64,000 nt of DNA from Mesorhizobium sp. (lineage in GTDB: Bacteria; Pseudomonadota; Alphaproteobacteria; Rhizobiales; Rhizobiaceae): positions 6,549 to 70,548 of the forward strand of contig NZ_SUHQ01000001.1 of the NCBI RefSeq assembly GCF_004962245.1, written 5' to 3'. Made by a program: the position numbers and the translations under genes. A model generated the notes under the pieces. The model had not been told where the DNA came from, ran no database searches, and saw only the letters and a list, made by a program, of their open reading frames with translations. Below, in pieces: positions 27,498 through 37,857 of this stretch. Within the stretch, counting starts at the first letter, position 1; each line of letters starts with the position of its first letter.

Positions 27498-29549
27498 ATG
27501 GACGACAACAACGATCTTTTCGGCACTATGGACAAGCAGCCGCAACCGGTTCGCGCGACCGCGCGACCGGCCGACCCGCTCGTGCAGGCGGCAAAGCGCC
27601 CGGCATCCCGCGACGGCAGCGAGAGCTACAGTGCCGCCGACATCGAGGTTCTGGAAGGGCTGGAGCCGGTGCGACGCCGCCCCGGCATGTATATCGGCGG
27701 CACCGACGACAAGGCGATGCACCATCTGTTTGCCGAGGTCATCGACAATTCGATGGACGAGGCGGTCGCCGGTCACGCGACTTTCATCGATGTCGAGCTT
27801 TCCGCCGACGGGTATCTGGCCGTCACCGACAATGGCCGCGGCATTCCGGTCGATCCGCACCCGAAATTCAAGAAGCCCGCGCTCGAAGTCATCATGACGA
27901 CGCTGCATTCGGGCGGCAAGTTCGACAGCAAGGTCTACGAGACCTCGGGCGGCCTGCACGGCGTCGGCGTCTCCGTGGTCAACGCGCTGTCGGACCATCT
28001 CGAGGTCGAGGTTGCGCGGGGACGGCAACTTTACCGGCAAAAATTCTCACGCGGCGTTCCGGTGACTGGCCTGGAGCCGCTCGGCGAGGTGCATAACCGC
28101 CGCGGCACCAAGATCCGCTTCCATCCTGACGAGCAGATCTTCGGCAAGGGTGCGGCTTTCGAGCCGGCGCGGCTCTATCGCATGACGCGCTCGAAGGCCT
28201 ATCTGTTCGGTGGCGTCGAGATCCGCTGGACCTGCGATCCCTCGCTGATCAAGGAGAAGGACACGACGCCGGCCAAGGCCGAGTTCCATTTCCCGGGCGG
28301 CCTCAAGGACTATCTGAAAGCCTCGCTCGGCGACGAATTCCAGGTCACCCGCGAAATCTTCGCCGGCAAAAGCGACAGGCAAGGTGGCCACGGTTCGCTC
28401 GAATGGGCCGTGACCTGGTTCGGTGGCGACGGATTTCTCAATTCCTACTGCAACACCATCCCGACCGGCGAAGGCGGCACGCACGAGGCCGGCTTCCGCA
28501 ACGTCTTGACGCGCGGCTTGCGCGCCTACGCCGATCTGGTCGGCAACAAGCGCGCTTCGATCGTCACGTCCGAGGACGTCATGATCTCGGCGGCGGGCAT
28601 GCTGTCGGTGTTCATCCGCGAGCCGGAATTCGTCGGCCAGACCAAGGACAGGCTGGCGACGATCGAGGCGATCAGGATTGTCGAGACCGCCATCCGCGAT
28701 CCCTTCGATCACTGGCTGGCCGACAATCCGCAGGAAGCCTCGAAACTGCTCGAATGGGTGATCGCGCGCGCCGACGAGCGGGTGCGGCGGCGCCAGGAAA
28801 AGGAAGTGTCGCGCAAGAGCGCGGTGCGCAAGCTGCGGCTGCCCGGCAAGCTCGCCGACTGCACGCAGAATGCCGCGGCCGGTGCCGAGCTCTTCATCGT
28901 CGAGGGCGATTCGGCCGGCGGCTCCGCGAAACAGGCGCGCGATCGTGCCAGCCAGGCGGTGCTGCCGCTGCGTGGAAAAATCCTCAACGTCGCCAGCGCC
29001 GGAAACGACAAACTTGCCGGCAACCAGCAGATATCGGACCTGATTCAAGCGCTCGGCTGTGGCACGCGATCAAAGTACCGCGACGAGGACCTGCGCTACG
29101 ACCGGGTCATCATCATGACCGACGCCGATGTCGACGGCGCCCACATCGCTTCGCTGCTGATCACCTTCTTCTATCAGGAGATGCCGAGCCTGATCCACGG
29201 CGGCCATCTCTATCTGGCGGTGCCGCCGCTCTACTCGATCCGGCAAGGCGGCAAGGTCGCCTATGCCCGCGACGATGCGCACAAGGACGAACTTCTGCGC
29301 ACCGAATTCACCGGACGCGGCAAGGTCGAGATCGGCCGCTTCAAGGGGCTGGGCGAAATGATGGCGGCCCAGCTCAAGGAAACGACCATGGACCAGAGGA
29401 AGCGCACGCTGCTCAGGGTCGACGTGATCGACGCCGAGGCGGCGACCAAGGATGCGGTCGACGCGCTGATGGGCACCAAGCCGGAAGCCCGCTTCCGCTT
29501 CATCCAGGAACGCGCTGAGTTTGCCGAGACAGAAGTGCTGGATATCTGA
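27498..29549 (+). CDS. parE: DNA topoisomerase IV subunit B
   Basis: 683 residues. The GHKL ATPase has [27 protein letters not shown] (catalytic Glu and Asn), [10 protein letters not shown] and [14 protein letters not shown]. The transducer follows, then the TOPRIM region with [19 protein letters not shown] and [17 protein letters not shown], and the C-terminal [12 protein letters not shown]. The N-terminal 35 residues (Gln/Pro/Ala/Arg-rich) are a variable extension. ParE is favoured over GyrB by its length (GyrB is near 800) and the PLRGKILNV context. With ParC it unlinks daughter chromosomes. Confidence 0.92.
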   Translation: MDDNNDLFGTMDKQPQPVRATARPADPLVQAAKRPASRDGSESYSAADIEVLEGLEPVRRRPGMYIGGTDDKAMHHLFAEVIDNSMDEAVAGHATFIDVELSADGYLAVTDNGRGIPVDPHPKFKKPALEVIMTTLHSGGKFDSKVYETSGGLHGVGVSVVNALSDHLEVEVARGRQLYRQKFSRGVPVTGLEPLGEVHNRRGTKIRFHPDEQIFGKGAAFEPARLYRMTRSKAYLFGGVEIRWTCDPSLIKEKDTTPAKAEFHFPGGLKDYLKASLGDEFQVTREIFAGKSDRQGGHGSLEWAVTWFGGDGFLNSYCNTIPTGEGGTHEAGFRNVLTRGLRAYADLVGNKRASIVTSEDVMISAAGMLSVFIREPEFVGQTKDRLATIEAIRIVETAIRDPFDHWLADNPQEASKLLEWVIARADERVRRRQEKEVSRKSAVRKLRLPGKLADCTQNAAAGAELFIVEGDSAGGSAKQARDRASQAVLPLRGKILNVASAGNDKLAGNQQISDLIQALGCGTRSKYRDEDLRYDRVIIMTDADVDGAHIASLLITFFYQEMPSLIHGGHLYLAVPPLYSIRQGGKVAYARDDAHKDELLRTEFTGRGKVEIGRFKGLGEMMAAQLKETTMDQRKRTLLRVDVIDAEAATKDAVDALMGTKPEARFRFIQERAEFAETEVLDI

Positions 29550-29611
29550 ACGTCTTCTGCTCGGCGAGCCGCAGACGGCGACACTGTTGCAAGGCAGTAT
29601 AAGGACAAGAC

Positions 29612-30733
29612 CTAGGCGGCAGCGATCGCCAAGGCATGTCCGCGCGCGTTTTCGCGCAGCGCATCGAGATGGATCGATTTGACTAGTCCGGCGAGATCGC
29701 CTTCCGCCGACTGCCCGCCCAATTCCTTCAGCATCAGCCAACTGACTTCCTGGACGCCGGCGAGGCGCTTGCCATTGGCGACCTCGCGCCAGATTTTCAG
29801 GGCACGCAGGATGATCGCGTGCGTGGCCGTGGCAAGGCCGGCACTGCGGAACAGCGCCTGCAGCGCCACGTCATGCCCGCCGGCCAGCAGCGCCCTCACC
29901 CGTTGCTCGGATTGCTGGCTGAGCGCGACCAGCGCCGAGCCGAAGAAATCGACCTTGCCGTGCGCGACGGTACGGATGATGAAGCTTGCGGTCAGGTCGC
30001 CGCGCAAGCGCAGATGCTCGATCAGTGCGGCATGTTCCTCCTGGCGCGTGCCTTCGATCAACGTCACGGAAGCCTTGATGCAGGCGTCACGCATGACGCG
30101 CTCGGCTCTGGCGCGGCCCATCAGCGCCAGCACCAGCGGCGAACCTTTGAGCGTCTCACCAAGTTTTATCAGCAGCATATGCCGGCAGTCGGCGGGCAGG
30201 CGTGCGTCGGCGATCAGCGCTTCGCGCACCAGAGGCAGATGGCCATGGCGTTCGGCGATACGGCGGAAGCTGAGCGAAGCGATGACGGCACCGCTGTTGG
30301 CGAGCAGCGTGGCGCAGGCTTCCGGCTCACCGATTTCGGCGATCGCCGCGGCGACCGCCATCGAGACACGCGGACGGTCGGCGATCAATTTCTGCGTCGC
30401 CTTGTGGCCGCCGGCAACGCGGTCGATCAGATCGGCATCGGTGAGCAGCGGCGACCGCGCCAGCACCAGGCTTGCCACTTCCGGCTGGTCGGACGCCAGC
30501 GCGCTGATGATCTGCAGCGGCGCGTGATGGCTCATCGACAGCGCCTCTGCCATCGCCAGCCGCACCTTCGACGAGGCGTCGTCGAGCAGCAGCGTCAGCG
30601 CCGCCTCCGCTGCGCAGCGGTCCTCGAAAGGCAGATCGGCATTGATGTAGGCGCGGGCCAGCGCGCTTGCCGCAGCGGCGCGCTCCGAGACCCTCGCCGT
30701 GTATATCCATTTCAGGAAATGCGAAACAACCAT
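29612..30733 (-). CDS. DUF2336 protein (alpha-helical repeat)
   Basis: 373 residues from the ATG at 30733 ([20 protein letters not shown]). The sequence is a chain of HEAT-like helices: [39 protein letters not shown] and [21 protein letters not shown] are the standard DUF2336 blocks. Members are uncharacterised alphaproteobacterial cytoplasmic proteins, probably scaffolds. The frame extends to 30859 without family resemblance. It is convergent with parE and divergent from the MaoC gene. Confidence 0.82.
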   Translation of the reverse strand: MVVSHFLKWIYTARVSERAAAASALARAYINADLPFEDRCAAEAALTLLLDDASSKVRLAMAEALSMSHHAPLQIISALASDQPEVASLVLARSPLLTDADLIDRVAGGHKATQKLIADRPRVSMAVAAAIAEIGEPEACATLLANSGAVIASLSFRRIAERHGHLPLVREALIADARLPADCRHMLLIKLGETLKGSPLVLALMGRARAERVMRDACIKASVTLIEGTRQEEHAALIEHLRLRGDLTASFIIRTVAHGKVDFFGSALVALSQQSEQRVRALLAGGHDVALQALFRSAGLATATHAIILRALKIWREVANGKRLAGVQEVSWLMLKELGGQSAEGDLAGLVKSIHLDALRENARGHALAIAAA

Positions 30734-30885
30734 ACTGCCCGCCACGCCCCTGGCCCGAGTCCGTTCCCGCCCTAGGGAAGACCCTAGGCAGAAATGGTTT
30801 ACGAACGGTTCACCATGTTTGTTAACTGGCTTGCGAGCGCGGTATGCAGCGCCTATCAACCCTTAAGCAGCGGAGGAGATCGACC

Positions 30886-31335
30886 ATGGCCGGGCTTTAT
30901 CTGGAAGAGTTCGTCGTCGGCCGCGTCTTCCGGCACACGCTGCGGAAAACCGTCACCGAAAGCGACAACATGCTGTTTTCGGTGATGACGCTGAACCCGC
31001 AGCCGCTGCACATCGATTTCGACTTCGCCGCCAAGAGCGAATGGGGCAAGCCGCTGGTCAATTCGCTGTTCACGCTGGGCCTGATGATAGGCATTTCGGT
31101 GAACGACATCACCGTCGGCACCACCATCGCCAATCTCGGCATGAAGGAGACAGTGTTTCCGCATCCGGTCTTCCACGGCGACACGATCCGCGTCGAGACC
31201 ACGGTGGTGTCGGTGCGCGAGTCCAAATCGAAGCCGGATCGCGGCATCGTCGAGTTCGAGCACCGCGCCTACAATCAGAATGACGTGCTCGTCGCCAAAT
31301 GCACAAGGCAGGCGATGATGAAGAAGGCAGCGTAG
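30886..31335 (+). CDS. MaoC-like hydratase
   Basis: 149 residues, single hot-dog domain, start at 30886 after a GGAGGAGA ribosome site. The N-terminal TESDNMLFSVMTLNPQPLHIDF carries the N-P-x-H-x-D hydratase motif residues, and VFHGDTIRVETTVVSVRESK is the typical later strand pair. It likely hydrates an enoyl-CoA or related thioester. It is followed after three bases by a citrate-lyase-beta-like gene, so the pair probably acts on one CoA intermediate. A mesaconyl-CoA-type role has been proposed for related pairs, but the substrate cannot be told from sequence. Confidence 0.85.
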   Translation: MAGLYLEEFVVGRVFRHTLRKTVTESDNMLFSVMTLNPQPLHIDFDFAAKSEWGKPLVNSLFTLGLMIGISVNDITVGTTIANLGMKETVFPHPVFHGDTIRVETTVVSVRESKSKPDRGIVEFEHRAYNQNDVLVAKCTRQAMMKKAA

Positions 31336-31338
31336 CTC

Positions 31339-32220
31339 ATGCGTTCATTGCTGTTCGTTCCCGGCGATTCCCAGAAAAAGCTGGAAAAGGCGTTTGGCGC
31401 CGGCGCCGACGTGGTCATCGTCGACCTAGAGGATTCGATCGCGCCACAAAACAAGGCATTGGCGCGCGACACCGCGGCGCGCTTCATCACCGAGCAATGG
31501 CATCAAACCAAGTCCGCTATCTATGTGCGGGTCAACGATCTCTCGACCGGCCTGACGGATGACGATCTGGCGGCACTCGTTCCGGCCGGACCCGACGGCA
31601 TCATGCTGCCGAAGTCGAACAGCGGCCAGGACGTCCAGCATCTCTCGGCCAAGCTCAGGGTCCACGAGGCCGAAAACGACCTGCCGGATGGTGCGATAAA
31701 AATCCTGCCGATCATCACCGAAACAGCTGCCGGCGTGCTGGCGGCTGCGACTTATGCCAACGTCGGCGCGCGGCTTGTCGGCGTCACCTGGGGCGCGGAA
31801 GACCTCTCGGCGGCGGTCGGCGCGCGTGCTGCGCGCGACGAGAACGGCCGCTATACCGATGTGTTCCGTTTCGCCCGCACCATGACCGTCCTCGCCGCGG
31901 GTGCCGCGGAAGTCGCGGCAATCGACACGATTTTCCCGAATTTTCGTGACATGGCCGCCTTCGAGGCCGAATGCGCCGAGGCTGAACGCGACGGGTTCAC
32001 CGGTAAGATGGCGATCCATCCGACGCAAGTGCCGGTCATCAACACCGCCTTCACACCGTCGACCGAGGCGGTGAAACACTCCGCCGCCCTGGTTGCGGCA
32101 TTCGAGGCGGCTGGAAATCCCGGCGTGGTCGGCATCGACGGCAAGATGTACGACCGGCCGCATTTGCGGCTGGCCGAGCGGCTGCTGGCCCGCGCCAGGG
32201 CGGCCGGGATTTCCACCTGA
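31339..32220 (+). CDS. HpcH/HpaI-family CoA ester lyase (CitE-like)
   Basis: 293 residues, TIM-barrel lyase: RSLLFVPGDSQKKLEKAFG at the N-terminus, VIVDLEDSIAPQNK, LPKSNSGQDV, IITETAAGVL and WGAEDLSAAVGA with the metal-binding Glu/Asp, and GKMAIHPTQVPVIN near the end. It is a stand-alone CitE or malyl/citramalyl-CoA lyase type; no citrate lyase alpha or gamma subunits are nearby, which argues against citrate lyase itself. It starts three bases after the MaoC stop, so the two are one transcription unit. Confidence 0.87.
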   Translation: MRSLLFVPGDSQKKLEKAFGAGADVVIVDLEDSIAPQNKALARDTAARFITEQWHQTKSAIYVRVNDLSTGLTDDDLAALVPAGPDGIMLPKSNSGQDVQHLSAKLRVHEAENDLPDGAIKILPIITETAAGVLAAATYANVGARLVGVTWGAEDLSAAVGARAARDENGRYTDVFRFARTMTVLAAGAAEVAAIDTIFPNFRDMAAFEAECAEAERDGFTGKMAIHPTQVPVINTAFTPSTEAVKHSAALVAAFEAAGNPGVVGIDGKMYDRPHLRLAERLLARARAAGIST

Positions 32221-32233
32221 TCTTTCCCCAGCC

Positions 32234-32842
32234 CTAGTCCTTTTCCCAACGAGGCCGGCGCATCGAAAAGATCTCGTTGACACTGGCATAGTCCATATAG
32301 CCGAGACGGCCGACGTTGCCCGCCTTGACGATATCGAACATGCCGTCCTTCAGGAACGCATCGTCGATATGCACACCAACGACTTCGCCGGCAACGACGA
32401 CGGCGCTCGTCGATGTCCCGTCCAACGCCTTTGGCCGCAGGATTTCCGTCACCCGGCATTCGAGCGCCGCGGGCGCCGCCGCCACGCGCGGCGGCGCAAC
32501 AAGACGCGACGGCGCCATGGTGAGATCGGCATAGACGAACTCGCTGACGCCGCGCGGCGCATCGACCGCGGTGCGGTTCATTTTCTCGGCAAGATCGCGG
32601 CTGACGAGATTGGCGACGAACTCGCCGGTCTCTTCGGCGAAGGTCGCGCTGTCCTTCTCGCCTTCGGACGAAAACCAGACGATGAAGGGTCGTGTCGAAA
32701 GGGCGTTGAAGAAGGAATAGGGGGCGAGGTTGATCTTGCCGGCCTTGTTCACTGTCGAGATCCAGCCGATCGGCCGTGGCGCCACGATCGCCTTGGAAGG
32801 GTCATGCGGCAGCCCGTGCCCCTTGGATGGCTCGTAGAACAT
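32234..32842 (-). CDS. Flavin reductase-like domain protein
   Basis: 202 residues with the FMN-binding split-barrel pattern: VAPRPIGWISTVNKAGKINLAPYSFF at the start and RPFIVWFSSEGEKDSATFAEETGEF, both split-barrel flavoprotein signatures, then AALECRVTEILRP. Members reduce flavin with NAD(P)H or bind FMN. The start directly abuts the stop of the upstream nitroreductase (TGAATG), so the two are translationally coupled and may share a flavin substrate. Confidence 0.85.
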   Translation of the reverse strand: MFYEPSKGHGLPHDPSKAIVAPRPIGWISTVNKAGKINLAPYSFFNALSTRPFIVWFSSEGEKDSATFAEETGEFVANLVSRDLAEKMNRTAVDAPRGVSEFVYADLTMAPSRLVAPPRVAAAPAALECRVTEILRPKALDGTSTSAVVVAGEVVGVHIDDAFLKDGMFDIVKAGNVGRLGYMDYASVNEIFSMRRPRWEKD

Positions 32843-33427
32843 TCAGCCTACCCACGGCCCGGCATAGTCGGCATAGAGCTTTGCCGGATCAGGGCGCGGC
32901 CGTTCCGGCGCCGGCCCCTGATAGGAGCCGATATGGACGAAGCCGACGACCCGCTCATGCGGCGCCAGCCCCAGGATCGCCCTGCCCTCCGGCACGTCGG
33001 AATACCAGTTGCTGATCATGTTGGTGCCATAGCCCAGCGCATTGGCTGATATCATCAGGTTCATCGCCGCCATGCCGCCGGACAGGAACATTTCCCATTG
33101 CGGGATCTTTGGGTTTTCCTTCGGGCTCGACACCACGCCGATCACCAGCGGCGCGCGTGAAAAGCGCGCCAGTTCCTGGTTGCGGCGGCCCTCAGGCAAC
33201 GGCCCTTCGCGCTGTTCGGCAAGAGCCGCCAGCTTCTTGCCGATCTCGACGCGTGCCTCGCCCCGGTAGAGGATGAAGCGCCAGGGCTCGAGCCGGCCGT
33301 GGTCCGGTACGCGCGAGGCGGCGGCAATCATCGTCGCGATGTCAGCATCGCTGGGCGCTGGGTCCTTCAGCTCCGGGATCGGCGCGGAGTTTCGGGTCAG
33401 CAGAAAGTCGATGATTGGCGACGCCAT
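32843..33427 (-). CDS. Nitroreductase family protein
   Basis: 194 residues from the ATG at 33427 (MASPIIDFLLTRNSAPIPEL). The nitroreductase FMN fold is shown by AASRVPDHGRLEPWRFILYRG, MFLSGGMAAMNLMISANALGYGT and NWYSDVPEGRAILGLAPHERVVGFVHIG (read in parts), close to the YdjA-like subgroup. It probably uses FMN and NAD(P)H to reduce a small electrophile. The longer frame to 33520 lacks family similarity. It is the upstream gene of a pair with the flavin-reductase-like gene. Confidence 0.88.
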   Translation of the reverse strand: MASPIIDFLLTRNSAPIPELKDPAPSDADIATMIAAASRVPDHGRLEPWRFILYRGEARVEIGKKLAALAEQREGPLPEGRRNQELARFSRAPLVIGVVSSPKENPKIPQWEMFLSGGMAAMNLMISANALGYGTNMISNWYSDVPEGRAILGLAPHERVVGFVHIGSYQGPAPERPRPDPAKLYADYAGPWVG

Positions 33428-33583
33428 GGGCGCAAGTCTCCTTGGAATTTGAGCTGAAGCGCGCCATTGGGGCACCGGCGGCTTGGGCATTGGCGCGGCG
33501 CGCCGGACAGAAGAGCTCATAACAGAACTGGTCCGGACTCTTAAGCCTTGAAATTGCCACCGCCTTGGGCTTCAACGCAAGGC

Positions 33584-34549
33584 ATGTTTGAGGGGATCCC
33601 GCGTCTTTTCCCGATCTGGCTTGGCGCCGCACTGTTCATGGTGCCGGTCTCGTCCGCCGTCGCGCAGGATGCGGACGGCCTCAGTGACCTGAAACTTCCT
33701 GGGATTTCGAGCTTTGCGACTCCGAACAGCGAGACATCGCTGGCATTGGGGAGCAGCGGGGCGATCACGCTGTCGGCGCAGTTGACGGACAAGGGCGCCG
33801 ACATCACGCGCGGCATCGTCTGGCGCGTCTTCAAGCCTGAACCGACCGGCGACGGCAAACTGCCGTTGGTCGCTTCCGCCCATGGCGGCAGCGCGGTGTT
33901 TCAGCTCGAGCCCGGTAGCTATCTGGTGCATGCCTCCTACGGCCGGGCGGGCGCCACCAAGCGCATCACCGTAGGCAAGGATGCCAAGCGCGAAAGTCTC
34001 GTCCTCGATGCCGGCGGCCTCAAGCTCGATGCCGTGCTGTCGGGCGGGGTGCGCATACCGCCGAAGAAACTGCGCTTTTCGATCTATGAGGGCCAAGCCG
34101 AAGCCAACCACGATCGCGCCCTGATCATACCCGACGTCGAGCCGAACAGCGTGGTGCGGCTGAACGCGGGCGTCTACCACGTCGTCTCGACCTACGGCTC
34201 GGTGAATGCGGTCATCCGCTCCGACATCCGCGTCGAGGCCGGCAAGCTGACCGAAGCGGCCGTCGAGCATCATGCGGCGGAGATGACCATGAAGCTGGTA
34301 CGCGAGTCGGGCGGAGAGGCGATCGCCGACACCTCCTGGTCGTTGCTCAACGAATCCGGCGATCCCATCCAGGAAACCGTCGGCGCCTTTGCTTCGATGG
34401 TGCTTGCCGAGGGCGACTACACCATTATCGCCAAGAACCGCGACCGCATCTACCAGAAGGATTTTACGGTCGTGGCCGGGCAGAACAAGGAAATCGAGGT
34501 TCTCGCCACGGAAGCCTCGGCGATAAATCCTGAGGAAGGCGCGGACTAA
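33584..34549 (+). CDS. Exported protein of unknown function
   Basis: 321 residues from the ATG at 33584 (MFEGIPRLFPIWLGAALFMV), a signal peptide ending at VSSAVAQ. The rest is a series of similar beta-sandwich-like segments: GSAVFQLEPGSYLVHASYGRAG, then VRLNAGVYHVVSTYGSVNAV and ASMVLAEGDYTIIAKNRDR each carry a 'G-x-Y-x-(V/I)' turn, so at least three internal repeats are present. It is probably periplasmic. I recognise no characterised homologue. A TTG at 33548 is a less likely start. Confidence 0.7.
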   Translation: MFEGIPRLFPIWLGAALFMVPVSSAVAQDADGLSDLKLPGISSFATPNSETSLALGSSGAITLSAQLTDKGADITRGIVWRVFKPEPTGDGKLPLVASAHGGSAVFQLEPGSYLVHASYGRAGATKRITVGKDAKRESLVLDAGGLKLDAVLSGGVRIPPKKLRFSIYEGQAEANHDRALIIPDVEPNSVVRLNAGVYHVVSTYGSVNAVIRSDIRVEAGKLTEAAVEHHAAEMTMKLVRESGGEAIADTSWSLLNESGDPIQETVGAFASMVLAEGDYTIIAKNRDRIYQKDFTVVAGQNKEIEVLATEASAINPEEGAD

Positions 34550-34600
34550 ACCGTCCGGACAGTGCCGTACAGGATTCGGGTCCGGCGCATGACTTGCCGA

Positions 34601-35539
34601 TCAGGCCGCCTTGCGCATGCGTCGCGGCAGGAACTGGCCGCGGCCGCGCGGTTCGACCGGCGCCAGATCGAAAACGCCGCGATAGAGGCGGTCGAGCAAA
34701 GCCTTGCGGTCGCGCAGCGGCTCCAGTTCGTCCCACCCCAGCACGTCGCCGACGCGTACGTCGATCGATTTGCCGGACAGCCGCGCGAATTCGTGGATGA
34801 GCAGGGAAATGCGCAGCGTCAGGGAAGCCCTGCCGACGAACTTCGCCACACGACCGTCACGCTCGGCCATGTTCATCGGCCCGCTGACCAGGTGGAACAG
34901 CCGGCCGTTCTGACCGGAAAAATGCATTGGGACGACCGACGCCTTGGCATCCTGAACCAGACGGGCCGGAAACATCTTCCACGGCAGATCGCGCGCCCGG
35001 CCAAAACCTTTCGGCGCGGTGGCGACGCCGCCCGCGGGGAAGACGACGATGGTGACGCCCTCTTTCAGCAGCCGCACCGCCTCGTGGCGGATCGCCATGT
35101 TGTTCTTCAACGCGTCCTTGGTCTCTGAAAAGTCGATCGGCAGCGAATAGGGCTCCATCTCGCGGATCTTGAGCAGATCCTTGTGGATCATGACGCGAAA
35201 CGGGCGCTGAAGCTGCTCGGCCAGCGAGAGCACCGCAATGCCGTCGCCGATGCCGAACGGATGGTTGGCGACGATCACCAGCGGCGTGTCAGGCAACTTT
35301 GCCGGCGGCCATTGGCCGGCGACCTGCACCTGGACATCGATCAACTCCAGCATACGGCTGAACACGCGCTCGCCGGTCGGCGCCACATGGCGACGCCAGA
35401 AATCATAGAGCGCCGCGAAACGATCGCGGCCGGACAGGCCCTCGATGGAATGGATGAACCAGCGCGTCAATGCCGGCTGATGCGGACTGGCGTAGGAAAG
35501 CTCGGGAAACGGTCTTTCGCGCATCTTCAGCTTGAGCAT
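34601..35539 (-). CDS. Lysophospholipid acyltransferase-like protein
   Basis: 312 residues with the PlsC-type motif order: VIVANHPFGIGDG (the N-H-P variant with Asp later, where the family has H-x4-D), then FRVMIHKDLLKI, VVFPAGGVATAPKGFG (P-x-G-x motif III) and VVPMHFSGQNGRLFHLVSGPM (motif IV). Similar proteins act as acyltransferases on lysophospholipids or ornithine lipids. There is no obvious membrane helix. Its upstream region (35540-35672) contains six tandem copies of a 17-bp unit. Confidence 0.75.
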   Translation of the reverse strand: MLKLKMRERPFPELSYASPHQPALTRWFIHSIEGLSGRDRFAALYDFWRRHVAPTGERVFSRMLELIDVQVQVAGQWPPAKLPDTPLVIVANHPFGIGDGIAVLSLAEQLQRPFRVMIHKDLLKIREMEPYSLPIDFSETKDALKNNMAIRHEAVRLLKEGVTIVVFPAGGVATAPKGFGRARDLPWKMFPARLVQDAKASVVPMHFSGQNGRLFHLVSGPMNMAERDGRVAKFVGRASLTLRISLLIHEFARLSGKSIDVRVGDVLGWDELEPLRDRKALLDRLYRGVFDLAPVEPRGRGQFLPRRMRKAA

Positions 35540-35568
35540 GAGGGCTCGTTACAAGGCTGGCGTGACAA

Positions 35569-35672
35569 GCATGTGAAAATGGCGGGCATGTGAAAATGGC
35601 GGGCACGTGAAAATGGCGGGCACGTGAAAATGGCGGGGCACGTGAAAATGGCGGGGCACGTAAAAACGGCGG
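35569..35672. repeat. Six tandem copies of a 17-18 bp unit with CACGTG core
   Basis: The unit GCAYGTGAAAATGGCGG begins at 35569, 35586, 35603, 35620, 35638 and 35656; the last two steps are 18 bases because of one extra G. Copies 3 to 5 contain the palindrome CACGTG, copies 1 and 2 have CATGTG, and the last is CACGTA with AAAACGG. The array lies between the thrS terminator and the acyltransferase start, in the promoter or leader of the acyltransferase. Confidence 0.9.
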
Positions 35673-35692
35673 TGGATCGCCCCACCGCCGTT
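35660..35692 (-). terminator. Intrinsic terminator of thrS
   Basis: On the minus strand AACGGCGGTGG, a six-base loop, then CCACCGCCGTT are followed directly by further T (arms 35682-35692 and 35665-35675, T-run 35662-35666). It begins about 20 bases after the thrS stop at 35713. It overlaps the last copy of the tandem repeat. Confidence 0.85.
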
Positions 35693-35712
35693 CGTTGACA
35701 ATCTGGCTGAAC

Positions 35713-37689
35713 TCAGGCCGCTCGTTTGCGCTTGCGGTCGGGCGTCACCGCCTCTTCGGCAAGCATCGCCACTGCCTGGCCAAGGCCAAGCGACTCCTGG
35801 TCGCGCGAGCCGAGCCGGCGGATGTTGACAGTCTCCTCCTCCGCCTCGCGCTTGCCGCAGACGAGGATGACCGGGACCTTGGCCAGGCTGTGCTCGCGGA
35901 CCTTGTAGTTGATCTTCTCGTTGCGAAGATCGGCTTCCGCCAACAGTCCGGCCGCCTTCAGCTGCGCGACGACCTTATGCGCATAATCGTCGGCATCGGA
36001 GGTGATCGTCGCCACCACCACCTGCAGCGGTGCGAACCACAGCGGGAAATGGCCGGAATAGTTTTCGATCAGAATGCCGAGGAAGCGCTCCATCGAGCCG
36101 CAGATGGCGCGATGCACCATCACCGGCTGCTTCTTTTCCGAATCGGAGCCGATGTAGAAGGCGCCAAAACGCTCGGGCAGATTGAAGTCGACCTGCGTGG
36201 TCCCGCACTGCCATTCGCGGCCGATGGCGTCCTTCAGCACATATTCGAACTTCGGCCCGTAGAAGGCGCCCTCGCCCGGATTGATCGAGGTCTTGATGCG
36301 ATTGCCCGACCGCGTCCGGATCGTCTCCAGCACGTCGCCCATGATTGCTTCGGCATGATCCCACGCTTCGTCGGTGCCAACGCGCTTGTCCGGACGCGTT
36401 GACAGCTTGACGCTGATCTCGTCGAAACCGAAATCGGCATAGGTCGACAGGATCAGATCGTTGATGCGCAGGCACTCCGAGGCAAGCTGCTCCTCTGTGC
36501 AGAAGATATGCGCGTCGTCCTGCGTGAAGCCGCGAACGCGCATCAGCCCATGCAGCGCCCCGGATGGCTCGTAGCGATGCACATTGCCGAATTCCGCGAG
36601 CTTCACCGGCAGATCGCGGTAGGACTTCAGCCCGTGCTTGAATATCTGGACGTGGCCGGGGCAGTTCATCGGCTTCAGCGCAAAGACCCGGTCGTCGTCG
36701 GTATCGTCGCCGGCGACCGTGACCTTGAACATGGCGTCGCGGTACCAGCCCCAGTGGCCCGACGTCTCCCACAGGCTCTTGTCGAGCACCTGCGGCGCGT
36801 TGACCTCCTGATAGCCCTGCTCGTCGAGGCGGCGGCGCATGTAGTTGACCAGGTTCTGGAACATCCTCCAGCCCTTGGCGTGCCAGAAGACGACGCCCGG
36901 CCCCTCTTCCTGGAAATGGAACAGGTCCATCTCGCGACCGAGTTTCCTGTGGTCGCGCTTTTCGGCTTCCTCCAGCATGGTCTGGTAAGCGTCGAGTTGC
37001 GCCTGGTCGGCCCAGGCTGTGCCGTAGATGCGCGTCAGCATCGGGTTGTTGCTGTCGCCGCGCCAATAGGCGCCGGCCACCTTCATCAGCTTGAAGGCGC
37101 TGCCGATCTGCCCGGTCGAGGCCATATGCGGGCCGCGGCAGAGGTCGAACCAATCGCCCTGCGCGTAAATCTTGAGGTCCTGATCGTCGGGAATCGCATC
37201 GATCAGTTCCAGCTTGTAGCGCTCGCCCTTGTCGGCGAAGATTTTTTTCGCCTTCTCGCGCGACCAGACCTGCTTGGTGAACGGCTTGTTGCGCGCGATG
37301 ATCTCGCGCATCTTCTTCTCGATCACCGGGAAATCGTCGGGCGTGAACGGCTCGTTGCGGGCGAAATCATAGTAGAACCCGTTCTCGATCACCGGCCCGA
37401 TGGTCACCTGCGTTCCCGGCCACAGTTCCTGCACGGCTTCAGCCAGCACGTGCGCTGCGTCGTGGCGGATGAGTTCCAGCGCGCGCGGGTCTTCGCGGGT
37501 GATGATCTCGACCTTGCCGGACTTGCCGAGCGGGTCGGAAAGATCGCGCACGACGCCGTCGATGCTGTAGGCAACGGCCTTCTTGGCCAGCGACTTCGAG
37601 ATCGATTCCGCCAGGCCGGCGCCAGTCATCGCCGCTTCGTAGTCGCGGACGGAGCCATCGGGAAATGTCAGGGAAACGGAATTCAGCAT
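35713..37689 (-). CDS. thrS: Threonyl-tRNA synthetase
   Basis: 658 residues, standard length. The TGS domain ([19 protein letters not shown]) and the editing domain ([20 protein letters not shown] with the H-x3-H site, and the later [18 protein letters not shown]) precede the class II catalytic core with zinc ligands in [17 protein letters not shown] and the His pair further on, and motif 2 [21 protein letters not shown] (seen in two parts). The C-terminal anticodon-binding domain ends [16 protein letters not shown]. It charges tRNA-Thr and clears Ser-tRNA-Thr. It ends at a clear terminator. Confidence 0.97.
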   Translation of the reverse strand: MLNSVSLTFPDGSVRDYEAAMTGAGLAESISKSLAKKAVAYSIDGVVRDLSDPLGKSGKVEIITREDPRALELIRHDAAHVLAEAVQELWPGTQVTIGPVIENGFYYDFARNEPFTPDDFPVIEKKMREIIARNKPFTKQVWSREKAKKIFADKGERYKLELIDAIPDDQDLKIYAQGDWFDLCRGPHMASTGQIGSAFKLMKVAGAYWRGDSNNPMLTRIYGTAWADQAQLDAYQTMLEEAEKRDHRKLGREMDLFHFQEEGPGVVFWHAKGWRMFQNLVNYMRRRLDEQGYQEVNAPQVLDKSLWETSGHWGWYRDAMFKVTVAGDDTDDDRVFALKPMNCPGHVQIFKHGLKSYRDLPVKLAEFGNVHRYEPSGALHGLMRVRGFTQDDAHIFCTEEQLASECLRINDLILSTYADFGFDEISVKLSTRPDKRVGTDEAWDHAEAIMGDVLETIRTRSGNRIKTSINPGEGAFYGPKFEYVLKDAIGREWQCGTTQVDFNLPERFGAFYIGSDSEKKQPVMVHRAICGSMERFLGILIENYSGHFPLWFAPLQVVVATITSDADDYAHKVVAQLKAAGLLAEADLRNEKINYKVREHSLAKVPVILVCGKREAEEETVNIRRLGSRDQESLGLGQAVAMLAEEAVTPDRKRKRAA

Positions 37690-37732
37690 AGAGTTCTCCT
37701 ATCCAGTCCCGCAAACGAGCGCGGGTGGTGAA

Positions 37733-37780
37733 ATGCATGTCGCCCAAAAGCGCGAAGCGGTTTTTGGGTTATGACATCCA
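37733..37780. repeat. Rhizobial intergenic palindrome (GCATGTCGCCC type)
   Basis: GCATGTCGCCCAAAAGCGCG...CGGTTTTTGGGTTATGACATCC, the same type as 19135-19183 but with a decayed right arm. It lies in the thrS leader between the thrS start and the beta-lactamase stop. Confidence 0.7.
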
Positions 37781-37857
37781 TAAAGCAAAAGCCGGATGCG
37801 TCCGGCGGCGAGCGGTCTTTTATGGGCAGATGCCGGCGCCGTAAAGCCAGATGTAGT

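Noticed and set aside
35569..35672. CRISPR array
   Set aside because: The repeats are head-to-tail without spacers and no cas genes are present.
36508..37731. A 407-codon plus-strand frame
   Set aside because: Antisense to thrS with no recognisable motif.
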